NCBI RefSeq assembly: GCF_027579695.1
Contig: NC_083582.1
Location: forward strand, 29,590,464 to 29,654,463
Length of the DNA stretch: 64,000 bases
From: Neoarius graeffei
Taxonomy: Eukaryota; Chordata; Actinopteri; Siluriformes; Ariidae
Reading direction: 5' to 3'
How positions within the stretch are numbered: the stretch's first letter is position 1; every line of letters begins with the position of its first letter. This document shows, piece by piece, positions 33,541 to 44,189 of this stretch. A program made the position numbers and the translations under genes. Below the pieces are notes generated by a model, which saw only the letters and a program-made list of their open reading frames with translations, searched no databases and was not told where the DNA came from.

Positions 33541-36500
33541 GTGGTTAGTGAAGAACTGAGGCAGCGACTCATGGCTAAAGTGGCTAAGATGAAGAGGTAC
33601 ACTGATAGAGTTGAGCAATACAGACAGAACAGATTGTTCAAATACGACCAAAGCAAATTCTATACAGAGCTTGATAGAGAAACAGCAGAGGAACAAGTAC
33701 TTCCCAACCCCGTGGAGGCCAAATAGTTCTGGAGCAGAATATGGAGTGACACTAGTGAGCAGGGGCGCCGCTAGGGGAGGAAAAGTTAGGACGATTCTAA
33801 GGGCCTGGCACTGACAGGGGGGCCTGTGAGGGATATTAATATTATTTTAATAGTATTGCCTTATGTAAGTTTTTGAAATAAAATATTTCATTTCATCTGT
33901 TAAAATATGCAAATTATACATGGTTATGATTTGCTATAACATTTTTCTTGAATTATTTATGATATTGTCATTTCACCCCTCCACCCTTTTTATGGTACAG
34001 TCTGATTCTGGGAGCGGGACATGTGAAATGTGTAGCTCAGTGTATGCACAGCGCCGCTATTAGCGCAGCTTAGATCAGCTGTCAGTTTTTCTATGTGCGC
34101 AACAGAGGTGTACATTCTAGAAGTTGCTAAGCAGGAGCAGGTGTGATGAATTATGAAGTCCGGATATCACACTGTGTGTGAAAAAAAATCACCTTTTTTC
34201 ATAGGTATCTTTATTGTATAATTAAGTCTAGATGTTTTGCCATTGTTCATGTGTGGATTTGTTGATATTGTTAAGTATTTAACTTTAATATTTTGCACAT
34301 TAGCTGTGGTCATAGATATCATTGCTATTGTTCATGTGTGGATTTACTGATACTGTTGCTAAGTATTTAACTTGAATATTTGAACATTTGCTGTGTTTTC
34401 TAATAAATGTGTGATGCCTAAAAGAAACCAAAAACACTTAGTGGATTTCTTGCAGTGCACTATGTAATTGTATTAAAAAACTAGTGTAGTTATTCATCAA
34501 GGCATACATTTGATCACATACAGTAAGTCAATAAATGGAGGAAACAAAGGAATACATTTTGTAATCCTGATTATTGATGATGTTTGCTGGAGGGCTCTGG
34601 ATTATCCATAATGTGCATACAGAATGTTATAAATCCATACTGATACAGTGATGCATGCAATTTCTCTCAACACAAACATTTAGATTGAATGAACTCCATA
34701 GGCTACTGAGTGGCCTAATAATAGTTGCTCATAAAAGAAAAAAATATATCTTCCATATATATCATGGAATTTTCATTTTAAGGCAACAGTCTATTCAGTC
34801 TAATTCTGACAGTTCTGCATTTAAAATGTTCATATACCAAATAATTGTGTCACCTAAACTTGCGAGGTAGCTGATCACATGCATAGTAAAGTAGAAGTGC
34901 CAGTCAAAAACAGACTTCAAATTCAGTTGCTTGAGCTTGAAAATTTTACCGGGGGGGCCCTAAATTGTAATCTTTCATAGGGCCCAAGATTTCTAGCGGT
35001 GCCCCTGCTAGTGAGCATAAGAAAGATACAGAATGGCTGAAGGAATTGAGGGACGAAGTGGATGTGGACTGCCAAAGCGACATGAGGATTGACTTCAAGA
35101 AACTGAAAACAGCTTTGAAGAAGATGCCAAACTGGAAAGCCCTTGGACCAGATTTGGTACAGGGATTCTGGTTGAAGAACATGAGCAGTATGCATGCAAG
35201 CATTGTAGACCAACTGAATGCTTGCTTGGAGGTGGGGGAGGTATCTAAATGGATGATGAAAGGAAGGACGCTGCTCTTTGTCAAAGATCCCAGTTTAGGA
35301 AATGACGCCAGCAATTACAGGCCGATAATGTACCTACTACTATTGTGAAAACTCCTCATCAGGATGATTGTGGAAGATACATACTGCTTTATGGATGACA
35401 TGAATCTCCTTCCAGAGGAGCAAAAAAGTGCACGATAAAGGTTGAGAGGAACACACGACCTCCTGTTCATTGACAAAATGATGATGAAGAGTGTGAGGGC
35501 TGGCAAGAAGAACCTACTCATGGCCTGGATTGACTACTGAAAGGCATATGACATGCTTCCCCACTCCTGGATAAAGGAGTGCTTAGATATGTTTGGGATA
35601 GCACTGAACATAAAGAGCCTGCTGTTTAAGAGCATGGAGGATTGGAGAACTGAGCTCCACTCAATGTCCATGCCAATTGGAGAAGTCAAGCTCAACAGAG
35701 TCATTTTTCAAGGGGATGCCTTATTGTCTTTGCTGTTTGTGGTCTCACTCATCCCACTAAGCCTACTCCTAAGGAAGACTAGTGATGGATATGACCTCAA
35801 TGGAGAAAAGGTTAACCATTTATTCTATGCGAAGTCAGAAAAAGGCCTGGAATCTCTTGTGAACACTGTCCGGATATTTAGTGCAGATGCAGGCATGGAC
35901 TTCGGAGTCATGAAATGCACCAAGCTTGTTATAAAGAGAGGGAAGATATCTGATGCAGAAGGAATCCAGCTCCCAGATGGGAGCGAGATCAAGAACCTGG
36001 AAAGGGGAGCAAGCTACAAATACGTCGGCATGCTTAAGGCAGATAAATTCCAACGAGATGAAATGAAGAGGATCCTGACAAAAGAATACCTCAGGAGAGT
36101 CCATAAACTGCTATAGTCCAAAATAGACGGGCAAATGTCATCAGTGGTGTCAACACCTGGGCAGTTTCCTTGATGAGATATTCAGCCAACTTTAGCAACT
36201 GGACCCAAGAAGAGCTTAGGGTACTAGATCAGAAGACTAGGAAATACCTCATGATGTACAATGCTTTCCATCCGAGGGATAGCATTGCACGGCTCTACCT
36301 GCCAAGAAAAAGCAGTGGCAGGGGCCTGATTGCCATTGAGGACTGTGTAGATCAGGCAGAAATTGGATTTACAGTATGACCTACTGTATGTAGTGGAGAG
36401 CAGTGAGAGACTGCTGACAGCAGCACGGGAAGGTATGCCTGGCTGTCAAGAGAACTGCAAGGAGTAGGCTATAAGAAGAGAAAGTGCGAGGAACGGCTGA

Positions 36501-37267
36501 AGGAAGTCCGAGAGAAGCAACTTCATGGCCAGTTTATGAGGGAGATGGATGGGACCATGAGTGAGAAAAGCTGGGTGTGGTTAGAGAAGGGTCATCTGAA
36601 AAAACACACTGAAGAACTGATCATGGCCATACAGAGTCAGTCACTCAGGACTAATGTGATTAAGTCCAAAATTGATAAGCCTCAGGAAGAATCCCTATGT
36701 AGACTGTGCAGGGGGAAGGATGAAACAGTGAACCACCTTCTAAGTGAATGCCCCAAGCTAGCACAGTCGGAGTACAAACATCGACATGATAACGTAGCCA
36801 AGGCCATCCACTGGGATCTGTATAAGCAATATGATATGACATGCGAGGAGAAATGGTACAAATACAATCCCAAGCCAGTTATAGAGAACAGCCATGTGAA
36901 GGTATTGTGGGATTTTACAATCCAGATGGATAAGAGGCTCCCACACAACAGACCCAATATTGTGGTGGTAGACAAGGACGAGAAAGTATGTCACATCATT
37001 GATGTTGCTTGCCCAGATGATAGTAGGATCGCATTGAAGGAAGATGAGAAGCTCGAGAAGTATTGTGATCTAGCTATAGAGATCAAGACCCTGTGGAAGA
37101 TGAAGAAAGTTGCTATCAGCCCAATTGTTATAGGAGCGCTGGGTAGCTTCACCAACAGATTAGAAGGATATTTGAGCAACATCCATGTAGGGTTGAAACC
37201 CTTTACTATGCAGAAGACTGTTCTGCTTGGATCAGCAAGGATCCTCCATAGGGCCTTGGACTGCTGA
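33541..37267 (+). pseudogene. REL-type LINE ORF: RT plus restriction-like endonuclease, broken
   Basis: Segments in order: 33541-33759 (linker region), the hAT interruption, 35016-35345 (NWKALGPDLVQGFW), 35430-36115 (fingers/palm, MAWIDY*KAYDMLPHSWI, GDALLSLLFVVSLIPLSL), and 36170-37267. The RT catalytic box is lost: the expected xxDD is deleted in HLFYAKSEKG. The 3' part has a CCHC-like finger (CRLCRGKDETVNHLLSEC) and the endonuclease motif RPNIVVVDKDEKVCHIIDVA, resembling the R-P-D...D.A.P signature of restriction-like endonucleases. Stops occur near 33726, 35346, 35438, 35540, 36115 and 36170. Confidence 0.85.
33760..35007. mobile_element. Non-autonomous hAT-like element in the LINE
   Basis: 1248 bp. 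Inverted ends CAGGGGCGCCGCTAGG and CTAGCGGTGCCCCTG, flanked by a perfect 8-bp duplication CTAGTGAG (33752-33759, 35008-35015). No transposase frame is visible. The LINE reading frame resumes on the far side, so this insertion is younger. Confidence 0.9.
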
Positions 37268-37388
37268 GGCTACTCGTTGTGGCCAGCACGGGACTCACCA
37301 GTACATACATACTGTGAAGGAAATCATAATAATAATTTAAAACAACCTTACTGCAGTCCCCACCACTACATTACATTGCATTATATTA

Positions 37389-38020
37389 CATTACAGGCAT
37401 TTGGCAGATGCTCTTATCCAGATTGATGTGCAACAAGTTCAATAATTTTTACCTACTCTGCATATCTTTGAAGTGGGAGGAAACCCATGCAGACATGGGG
37501 AGAACATGCAGATTCAACACATAACAACCTTCAGGATGTCCCAAAGCATTGGAACATTGCCAATATGTGAACTCAAGATAAACAACACACATACCAAACA
37601 TGCTGTCTTATGAAATGTAACATGAGGGTCTGGTTCAATGGGATCTAGTAAACAGAACATGAGGTTTAACCAATTTCACCATTATTGCAAACATGCTAGG
37701 CTGTAGAACTATATGCCTTGTATTTTGAATAACCAGTTACATTTACATTTGTGGTATTTGACAGATGCACTTATCCAGTGTGACTTACTGTATAGAAGTG
37801 CTTTGATGTCTTGTCTCTATCAAAAACACATCCCTATGCTCGTTCACTAGGTCAGGGACTAAGAGTACTGAGTACCATCAGTCATAAACCCTGTTGGACA
37901 AGTTCATACATTATAAAAGGGTACACAAACTTTTCTTAAATAACAAAGTGCTAATTTAAGTATTTGGTGAGAAGGTAGTCTTTAATCTTCACTTGAAGCC
38001 TTTGAAGCTAGTGACTCAGC
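37389..38020. repeat. SINE fragments, minus orientation, in plain intron
   Basis: 37390-37510 carries GGCATTTGGCAGATGCTCTT followed by GTGGGAGGAAACCCATGCAG and GGGGAGAACATGCA, an inverted, heavily deleted SINE. 37740-37790 repeats the tail motif (TATTTGACAGATGCACTTAT). Nothing else recognised. Confidence 0.6.
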
Positions 38021-38029
38021 TGTTCAGAC

Positions 38030-38860
38030 AGCCAGGGGAAGTTCGTCCAACCACCTAGGTGTCAGAGAAGAGCCTTGATGCATGTCTTCCTTGTACCCTG
38101 AGAGATGGTGGGTCCAACTGAGCAGTGTTAGAGGATCAGCAAGAGCGTAGTGCAGAGTGGGGTGTGATAAGTTCTCCAAAGTGTACACTGGTCCAATTTT
38201 GGCTTTGTAGGCAAGCATCAATGTTTTAAATAAGATACAGGCAGGTTTAGAAGGCCAGTGGATGTAACATAGTAATGGGGAAGTGTCTGAGAACTTGGAG
38301 AGGTTGAAAACAAGTCTTGCAGCCTTGTTCTGGATTAGTTACAGAAGTTGGATGGCATGCAGAGGCAGACCTGCCAGGAGCAGGGTGCAGTTAAGTCTTG
38401 AATGGACAAGGGACAAGCATCTACGTGGCCTCCGTGGAAAAAATGGCTGGGTACTTTTCATGTTGTAAATGAAGAACTGGCATGAGAGAGTCAGTTTGGT
38501 TTTCCATGGTTATCCAGAGGTTGTGTGCAGTGACAGATGGTAAGATCTGAGAGTTGTCTGGAGAGATCACAAGATATTGACATCACCAGGGATGTACAGC
38601 AGCTTGGTTTTGCTGGGGTTAATTTTCAGCTGATAAGCTGCCATTATGATGTAGAAACATGGGTATCAGAGTAAGGAAAGGAGAGGGTGGGTTGACTGTC
38701 ATCAGCATAGCAGTGATATGAAAACCCATGTGAGTGTTCACGTGCAACCAGAACAGAACAGGGCCCAGCATGGAGTAGAAAGTATGTGTGGAGCAGAAGT
38801 GTGTCCTTCCATGTCAGAAGCAAGCCATTGGCATGTTGTATCATGAATTCCAAGACTCAG
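38030..38860 (-). mobile_element. Non-LTR retrotransposon RT relic, minus strand
   Basis: On the minus strand from 38853 a decayed RT palm is visible: GFSYHCYADDSQ (the YADD box), then SLKLTPAKPSCC, and downstream pieces where SRLDYCN-like and LAGLP-like motifs would lie. Numerous stops. Which LINE clade it belongs to cannot be fixed by eye. Confidence 0.6.
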
Positions 38861-38994
38861 CAGGATAGACAGGAGAGTCTTGTGCTGATTCTATACTTAT
38901 TAAAGGTTCACTCACTCACTTCCCACTTACAGGTGTGGGGTCACTGCCATGTGATACACATGTCATATTAATTGCTGCAACCCTCCCATTTCCA

Positions 38995-39156
38995 GGCTTG
39001 GGAACCTAACTGCATGTCTATGGGCTGTGGAGGAAACCCACACAGAAACATGCAAACTCCACACAGAAAGGCCCCCACTGGCCATAGGGTTTGAACCCAG
39101 AACCTTCTTGCTGTGAGGTGACAGTGCTAACCACTGCACCACCATGCCATGCCATG
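38995..39156 (-). repeat. SINE fragment, minus orientation
   Basis: GCATGTCTATGGGCTGTGG, CATGCAAACTCCACACAGAA, the B-box complement GGGTTTGAACCCAG, and CTAACCACTGCACCACCATG. Core partly deleted. Confidence 0.8.
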
Positions 39157-41020
39157 CTTATTAAAGGCTATAAAAGACTAAAACATTTACTTCTCATCCC
39201 ATTTACTGTAGTAACATGTGTGTTTCATTTAGGATGAGTAAATATGCCACAGCATGACATTCATCCATTCTGAGAGTCTGAGCATTCATTTGAAGACAAA
39301 TACACACCGTGTAAACAGCTAACCCACTTCAATCTATATAAACCCTCTCAGTGTTTATAGAACATTGAATTTGCCCAAACAACACCTTACACGTTCTCCT
39401 TCTTTTCCTTTATGCCAAAGTCTCACATAGCCGGAATCACTTCACAGTAGACACTGGTAGATGATTTTGGGCCTTCTGGGGATCAACTGGCACATGTTCT
39501 GGGCTCTTCCATTGGAATACATGAGAGCTGGGGTACTACCTTGACAATTGGGAGGGTGTGGCTTCCATCCCTGGAAAGTTTATTCGCGTTGAAAATTGCC
39601 ATGGGTCAAGCACCATATGAATTCAGCAGTCACAACTGTGAAAGCATCACTGAGCATCCTTGAGGCATATGTGAGGCTTACGTGGGCTATGGGGGATTGT
39701 TGTAGCATTCTGTCACAACCATCAAGCTCAAAATGTTCACAGAACAACATTCTGCAGAAAGTGAAACATTTGCTTATTTTGTCTTGTAGTGGCTATGCTG
39801 TACTGCAGCCTACTGCAGGAGGCTACTGCTGCCCAGCCATGGTTACCATCGGCAACCGCAATTACATCCGTCATTGCCGGCGGTGCTTCCAGGGTCTACT
39901 GTTGCAGCTGCCCTGGCTTCATTTGCATATCTATTCCACTCACTTTTATGCGATGGATCACCTCCAAAATCTGCCAGAATGGCAACTGTAGCCCCAGCCA
40001 TGGTTCTCACTGATCAACTGGCTATGTGTGACCTTAGCATTAGCAAACTACTTAAAACTGAAATACGGTATATTATTTCACAGTTTTGAAAAAAGCAGTG
40101 CAGACTGCTGAGAGTCAGCAACCAAAGCCAAGCACAGGGCATCCATCCAAATAGAAAGAGACTAGGATTATATTTTGAGATGAAAGTGTGTGAACACTTG
40201 CAATAGTGGCAAATTAGGTCAATATAACACATTTATTACTTTTATTAATAGTAAACTTAGGATGCTATAAAAAATAAAATAAAAACAACTGAGATGCATG
40301 AAATTATTATACCAAATTGATGTACCTTATACCACAGCACTGGTAGATTCTCCAGTCTGTTTTGTCAAAGAGTGTTGATTAATTGTCCATAACAGCTGCT
40401 CTGGTAGTATTTCCAGCTGCAAGTAACAGGTTATATTAATGCACTCGACAAATATTTTAGCATTTCTATAAGAATAACTTAGACAGAGTTTTATGAAAGA
40501 TGCTCCACATAAACAGAGCTAAGAATGTATATAATTGTTCATATGGTGAAGTTTTCTGTAAGGAGAAATTTATTTGTTTATTTGTTTGTTTGTAATTTTT
40601 GGAAGGAGTCTCCAGTGTCAAGACTTTGTAACAGTCACTATGTTTACACAACAATGCACAAAATATTGTAGCTCTAAAAAAAGACATTATTCCTACTAAG
40701 TTGTTTACATGCCTAATATTCCTGTTTACATGCAGCCATGCACATTCCAATTGTCTCATTGATTTGTGTACAGAGGCCATGTATCAAAAACTGCCATTAA
40801 AAACTCCAGTTGAGATGCATATTCCAAACATGCTGTATACATGTCCAACAAATACTCCTAAAACTTGAATAATATCAGCATATCCCACATGTATGAACTG
40901 GAAAATGCTAAATTCAGAATAAGGCCAACTTCCAAATGGAATATGTTGTTTACATGACCCATATCAAATTCTAAATATTGTCATATTTGGAATAATAATG
41001 GAATATTATTATTCCATCCA
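39157..41020. other. Intron 3 segment: one diverged unknown repeat
   Basis: 40540-40650 shares GAAGTTTTCTGTAAGG and GGAGTCTCCAGTGTCA with 7160-7290. The rest, including the open frame at 39596-39991, shows no known family or domain. Confidence 0.5.
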
Positions 41021-41024
41021 TAAC

Positions 41025-41361
41025 AGCTTATCCTAGACAGGGTTGCAGGCAAGCTGGAGTCTATCCCAGCTGACTAAGGGTGAGAGGTGGGGTACACCCT
41101 GGACAAGTCGCCAAATCATCGCAGGGCTGACAGATAGAGGCAAACAACCATTCACACTCATGGTCAATTTGGAGACACCAATTAGCCTAACCTGAATGTC
41201 TTTGGACTGTGGGGGAAACTGGAGTACCCAGAGGAAACCCACAGAGACACGGGGAGGACATGCAAACTCCACACCGAAAGGCCCCTGTCGACCACTGGGT
41301 TCGAACCCATCACCTTCTTGCTGTGAGGCAATAGTGCTAACCACTACACCACCATGCTGCC
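41025..41361 (-). repeat. tRNA-derived SINE, minus orientation
   Basis: Diverged copy with the full core (ATGTCTTTGGACTGTGGGGG) and head (CACCATGCTGCC), lacking the GATGA tail. The target duplication is not clear; GAATATTA occurs near both ends. Confidence 0.85.
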
Positions 41362-41616
41362 CAGTAGAATATTAGTGTGCATGTAAACGTGCTGAGTCAG
41401 AGGCAAAGCTTTAAGTTTTCCAACATGGGAGACCATTTCCATGTTCAGGAATATGTTTTGAATTTTCTTTGCATTTTTTTGTTGTTTTAATTGTTGTTAT
41501 TGGAAATTAATCAATTTGAGGGGTGGTAACATCTGGTTACCACCAAGGGGTGGTAAAGTCTGCTTTATGATGGACTGTATCACCTCCCCATACTTGATTC
41601 ATTTCCTATAACAGCA

Positions 41617-42657
41617 GGCCCTGTCACAGGCTGAGCCGTGACGCTGACGTAGCACGCAGCGCGCAGGCAGCCATTTGCCGGCATTTTTAAATCACTGCTG
41701 TCCTGTCCTGTTGCTATTCTTATTGCCACCACCATATGTACTGTTTAAGATCTCTTTCATATTGTCATTAATTACCATTTGCCATAGATTAATTATGCAT
41801 GGCCAAACTTAGTTTTTAGAGTGCAGGGAAAGGCCTACCGGCACTTCTGGCTGGCTATTGTTTGTGCATCTGACTCGTTCAAAATATTCGCTTAAAACAT
41901 ATTGTCATTTTCATTCTTCATCTGTATAATCTTTGTCTAGTATCAAAAAGTAAAATCATTCACACTGGCTGTTAAAATTTCATTTATTGGTTCAAACTTT
42001 TTCAATTACAATTCCGTAAGCAATTCACTCACCGGCATTCAAAACATACTTCCGTGTCTCGTTTGGGGAAACAGATGGACTGTTCCACTGGGGGGAGGGG
42101 GGGAATAGAGGGGTTTCCTGGGTTCTTTGTGGGGCAGCCCGTTGTGATGGGGGGTGTTTTGGGGTAATGACTTAAAAGCCATTTTAGGGGTCCAATAAGG
42201 TATTTTTGTGCATGTCAGTTATTGTATGTATTTGTGTGTTATGTGTTCTCTTATTTGATTTATTATTTGGTAATAATTATGTTGTTATTTAGTTAATTGA
42301 TTATTTTTGACAGTGGGGTTATCCAGTGGGTGGGGCTACAGTTAGCAATGCTCTATATTAGGCCCAAGAGCCTCAATAGGTGAGTGTTGGTGGTGAAGTG
42401 AACATGTCTTGTTAATTGAAGTTGCTCTTGATAGTGGTTCAGGGTCTGAGGACTTAGCCTGGCTATTTATGCTTGTTTATTTTCGTTTTGTACAGTTTTT
42501 GTTTTTGGATATTTTTTCTTGCACGTTTGTCATTGTAAATATTTGCACATTTTTAAGAAAAGAGAAAAAGAAAGAAAAAATAAACTAAGCCTTTTGGTTG
42601 AAAACTGTTTGGTCTCCTCCATCTTCTCCGCTCTTGTGGCTATCCTGCCACAGGCCC
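41617..42657 (+). repeat. Solo LTR, 1031 bp, unidentified LTR family
   Basis: Sequence 41622-42652 begins TGTCACAGGCTGAG and ends ATCCTGCCACA, flanked by a 5-bp duplication GGCCC (41617-41621, 42653-42657). An AATAAA at about 42580 sets the plus orientation. No internal coding region. Its length and sequence differ from the three Gypsy families here; the superfamily cannot be assigned from the LTR alone. Confidence 0.8.
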
Positions 42658-42996
42658 CATTGTGTTTATTCCTACTAATAGACTAATGAATGTTATTTTT
42701 TTTCCATGTGTTTGTGAAGGGACTGGGATCAGAGATGGTCAGTAGATTATACTGAATATGCCAGTCTAGTTAAACAGTGGATGCTGTGTAGTGGGTACCA
42801 CAATGAGCATTACAAAAATATGTCAACCTAAGACAATGGTTATATTATACAGTCTCTTGCAAAAGTATTCATCCCCCTTGGTGTTTGTCCTGTTTTGTCA
42901 TGTTACAATCTGGAATTAAAATGGATTTTTTTTTTTTTTTTTTGGGGGGGGGGGGGGGGGGTCGCACCATTTGATTTACCCAACATGCCCACCACT

Positions 42997-43437
42997 TTAA
43001 AGCTGCAAATTGTTTTTTATAATGACACTAGCCATAATTAAGATAAAAAAAAACAGAAATCTGGAGTGTGCATAGGTATTCACCTCCCAAAGCCAATACT
43101 TTGTAGAGCCACCTTTTGCTACAATTATAGCTGCAAGTCTCTTGGGGTATGTTTCTATTAGCTTAGCATATCTAGCCAATGGGATTTTTGCCCATTCCTC
43201 AAGGCAAAACTGTTCCAGCTCCTTCAAGTTAGATGGGTTGTGTTGGTGTACAGCAATCTTCAAGTTATGCCACAGATTCTCAATTGGATTGAGGTCTGGG
43301 CTTTGACTAGGCCATTCCAAGACATTTAAATGTTTCCCTTTAAACCACTCCAGTATACCTTTAGCAGTATGTTTAGGGTCATTGTCCTGCTGGAATGTGA
43401 ACCTTCATCCCAGTCTCAAACTTCTGGCCGACTCAAA
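42997..43437 (-). pseudogene. Tc1 transposase, C-terminal part (left of the nest)
   Basis: On the minus strand, after the break, a decayed PAGQ*...LNILLKVYWSGLK segment is followed by the open 43320-42997 frame with WPSQSPDLNPIENLW (third acidic site) and FCLEEWAKIPLARYAK, then KGGSTKYW. The usual stop after KY is read through to 42997. It is the continuation of 54867-55463. Confidence 0.88.
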
Positions 43438-43705
43438 CCATGAACCAGAAAAATAGCTAGAGCAAAACACCATGAGATGCAATAGAGGCACAGAAATGGC
43501 TAGAGTAGCAAACGAGGCATTCTGGCAAAGTCAGAGTCTGAGAACGACCTTTAAATATGCAGCGGTGAAAACCAGGAAGTGAGTTCAGGTGAGCGCTTGC
43601 TGAACGGGGAAGCAGGCAGGATGGAATTCCTGTCCTGGAACCGGATCGGCACTGACGTGGGAGAACCATAATCTCCAGAGTGGCTGTCTGGGGCAGAGCA
43701 TAACA
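43438..43705 (-). repeat. Gypsy-A 3' LTR, truncated
   Basis: Matches 54567-54826 of the full LTR with scattered differences. It retains the TATA-like TATTTAAA (first T at 43557, minus) and, 31 nt on, GCCAGAA (43526-43520), the expected RNA start. Confidence 0.88.
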
Positions 43706-43786
43706 GTACCCCCCCCCCAACGAGCGCCTCCAGGCGCATTAGGAAGAGCATCAGAATTAAAAATTAGAGACCAGAGGTTTAAGCTG

Positions 43787-44176
43787 GGGCGGCATGGTGG
43801 TGTAGTGGTTAGTGCTGTTGCCTCACAGCAAGAAGGTCCGGGTTCGAACCCCGTGGCCGGCGAGGGCCTTTCTTTGCGGAGTTTGCATGTTCTCCCCATG
43901 TCCGTGTGGGTTTCCTCCGGGTGCTCCGGTTTCCCCCACAGTCCAAAGACATGCAGGTTAGGTTAACTGGTGACTCTAAATTGACCGTAGGTGTGAATGT
44001 GAGTGTGAATGGTTGTCTGTGTCTATGTGTCAGCCCTGTGATGACCTGGCGACTTGTCCAGGGTGTACCCCGCCTTTCACCCTTAGTCAGCTGGGATAGA
44101 CTCCAGCTTGCCTGCGACCCTGTAGAACAGGATAAAGCGGCTAGAGATAATGAGATGAGATGAGATGAGATGAGAT
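43787..44176 (+). repeat. tRNA-derived SINE in Gypsy-A 3' region
   Basis: Full-length plus-strand copy with head GGGCGGCATGGTGGTGTAGTGG, B box GGTTCGAACCCCGTGG and a (GATGA)n tail. The 13-bp duplication GAGGTTTAAGCTG flanks it (43774-43786, 44177-44189). Confidence 0.93.
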
Positions 44177-44189
44177 GAGGTTTAAGCTG

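Larger units (their letters stand above)
33084..37388 (+). mobile_element. R4/REL-type non-LTR retrotransposon with 53-bp target duplication, carrying a SINE and a hAT
   Basis: The body runs from about 33517 to 37335. The 5' flank (33084-33129 plus 33510-33516, once the SINE and one of its TSD copies are removed) and the 3' flank (37336-37388) match over 53 bp with two differences, an unusually long target duplication. The coding strand holds an RT and a C-terminal restriction-like endonuclease, as in R4/Dong/Rex6-type elements. A SINE sits in the 5' duplication and a 1248-bp hAT at 33760-35007. Many stops show it is inactive. It ends in a short AAT-type tail. Confidence 0.8.

Noticed and set aside
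39596-39991. 131-codon frame in intron 3
   Set aside because: Cys/Ser-rich peptide with no domain and overlapping frames of similar length.
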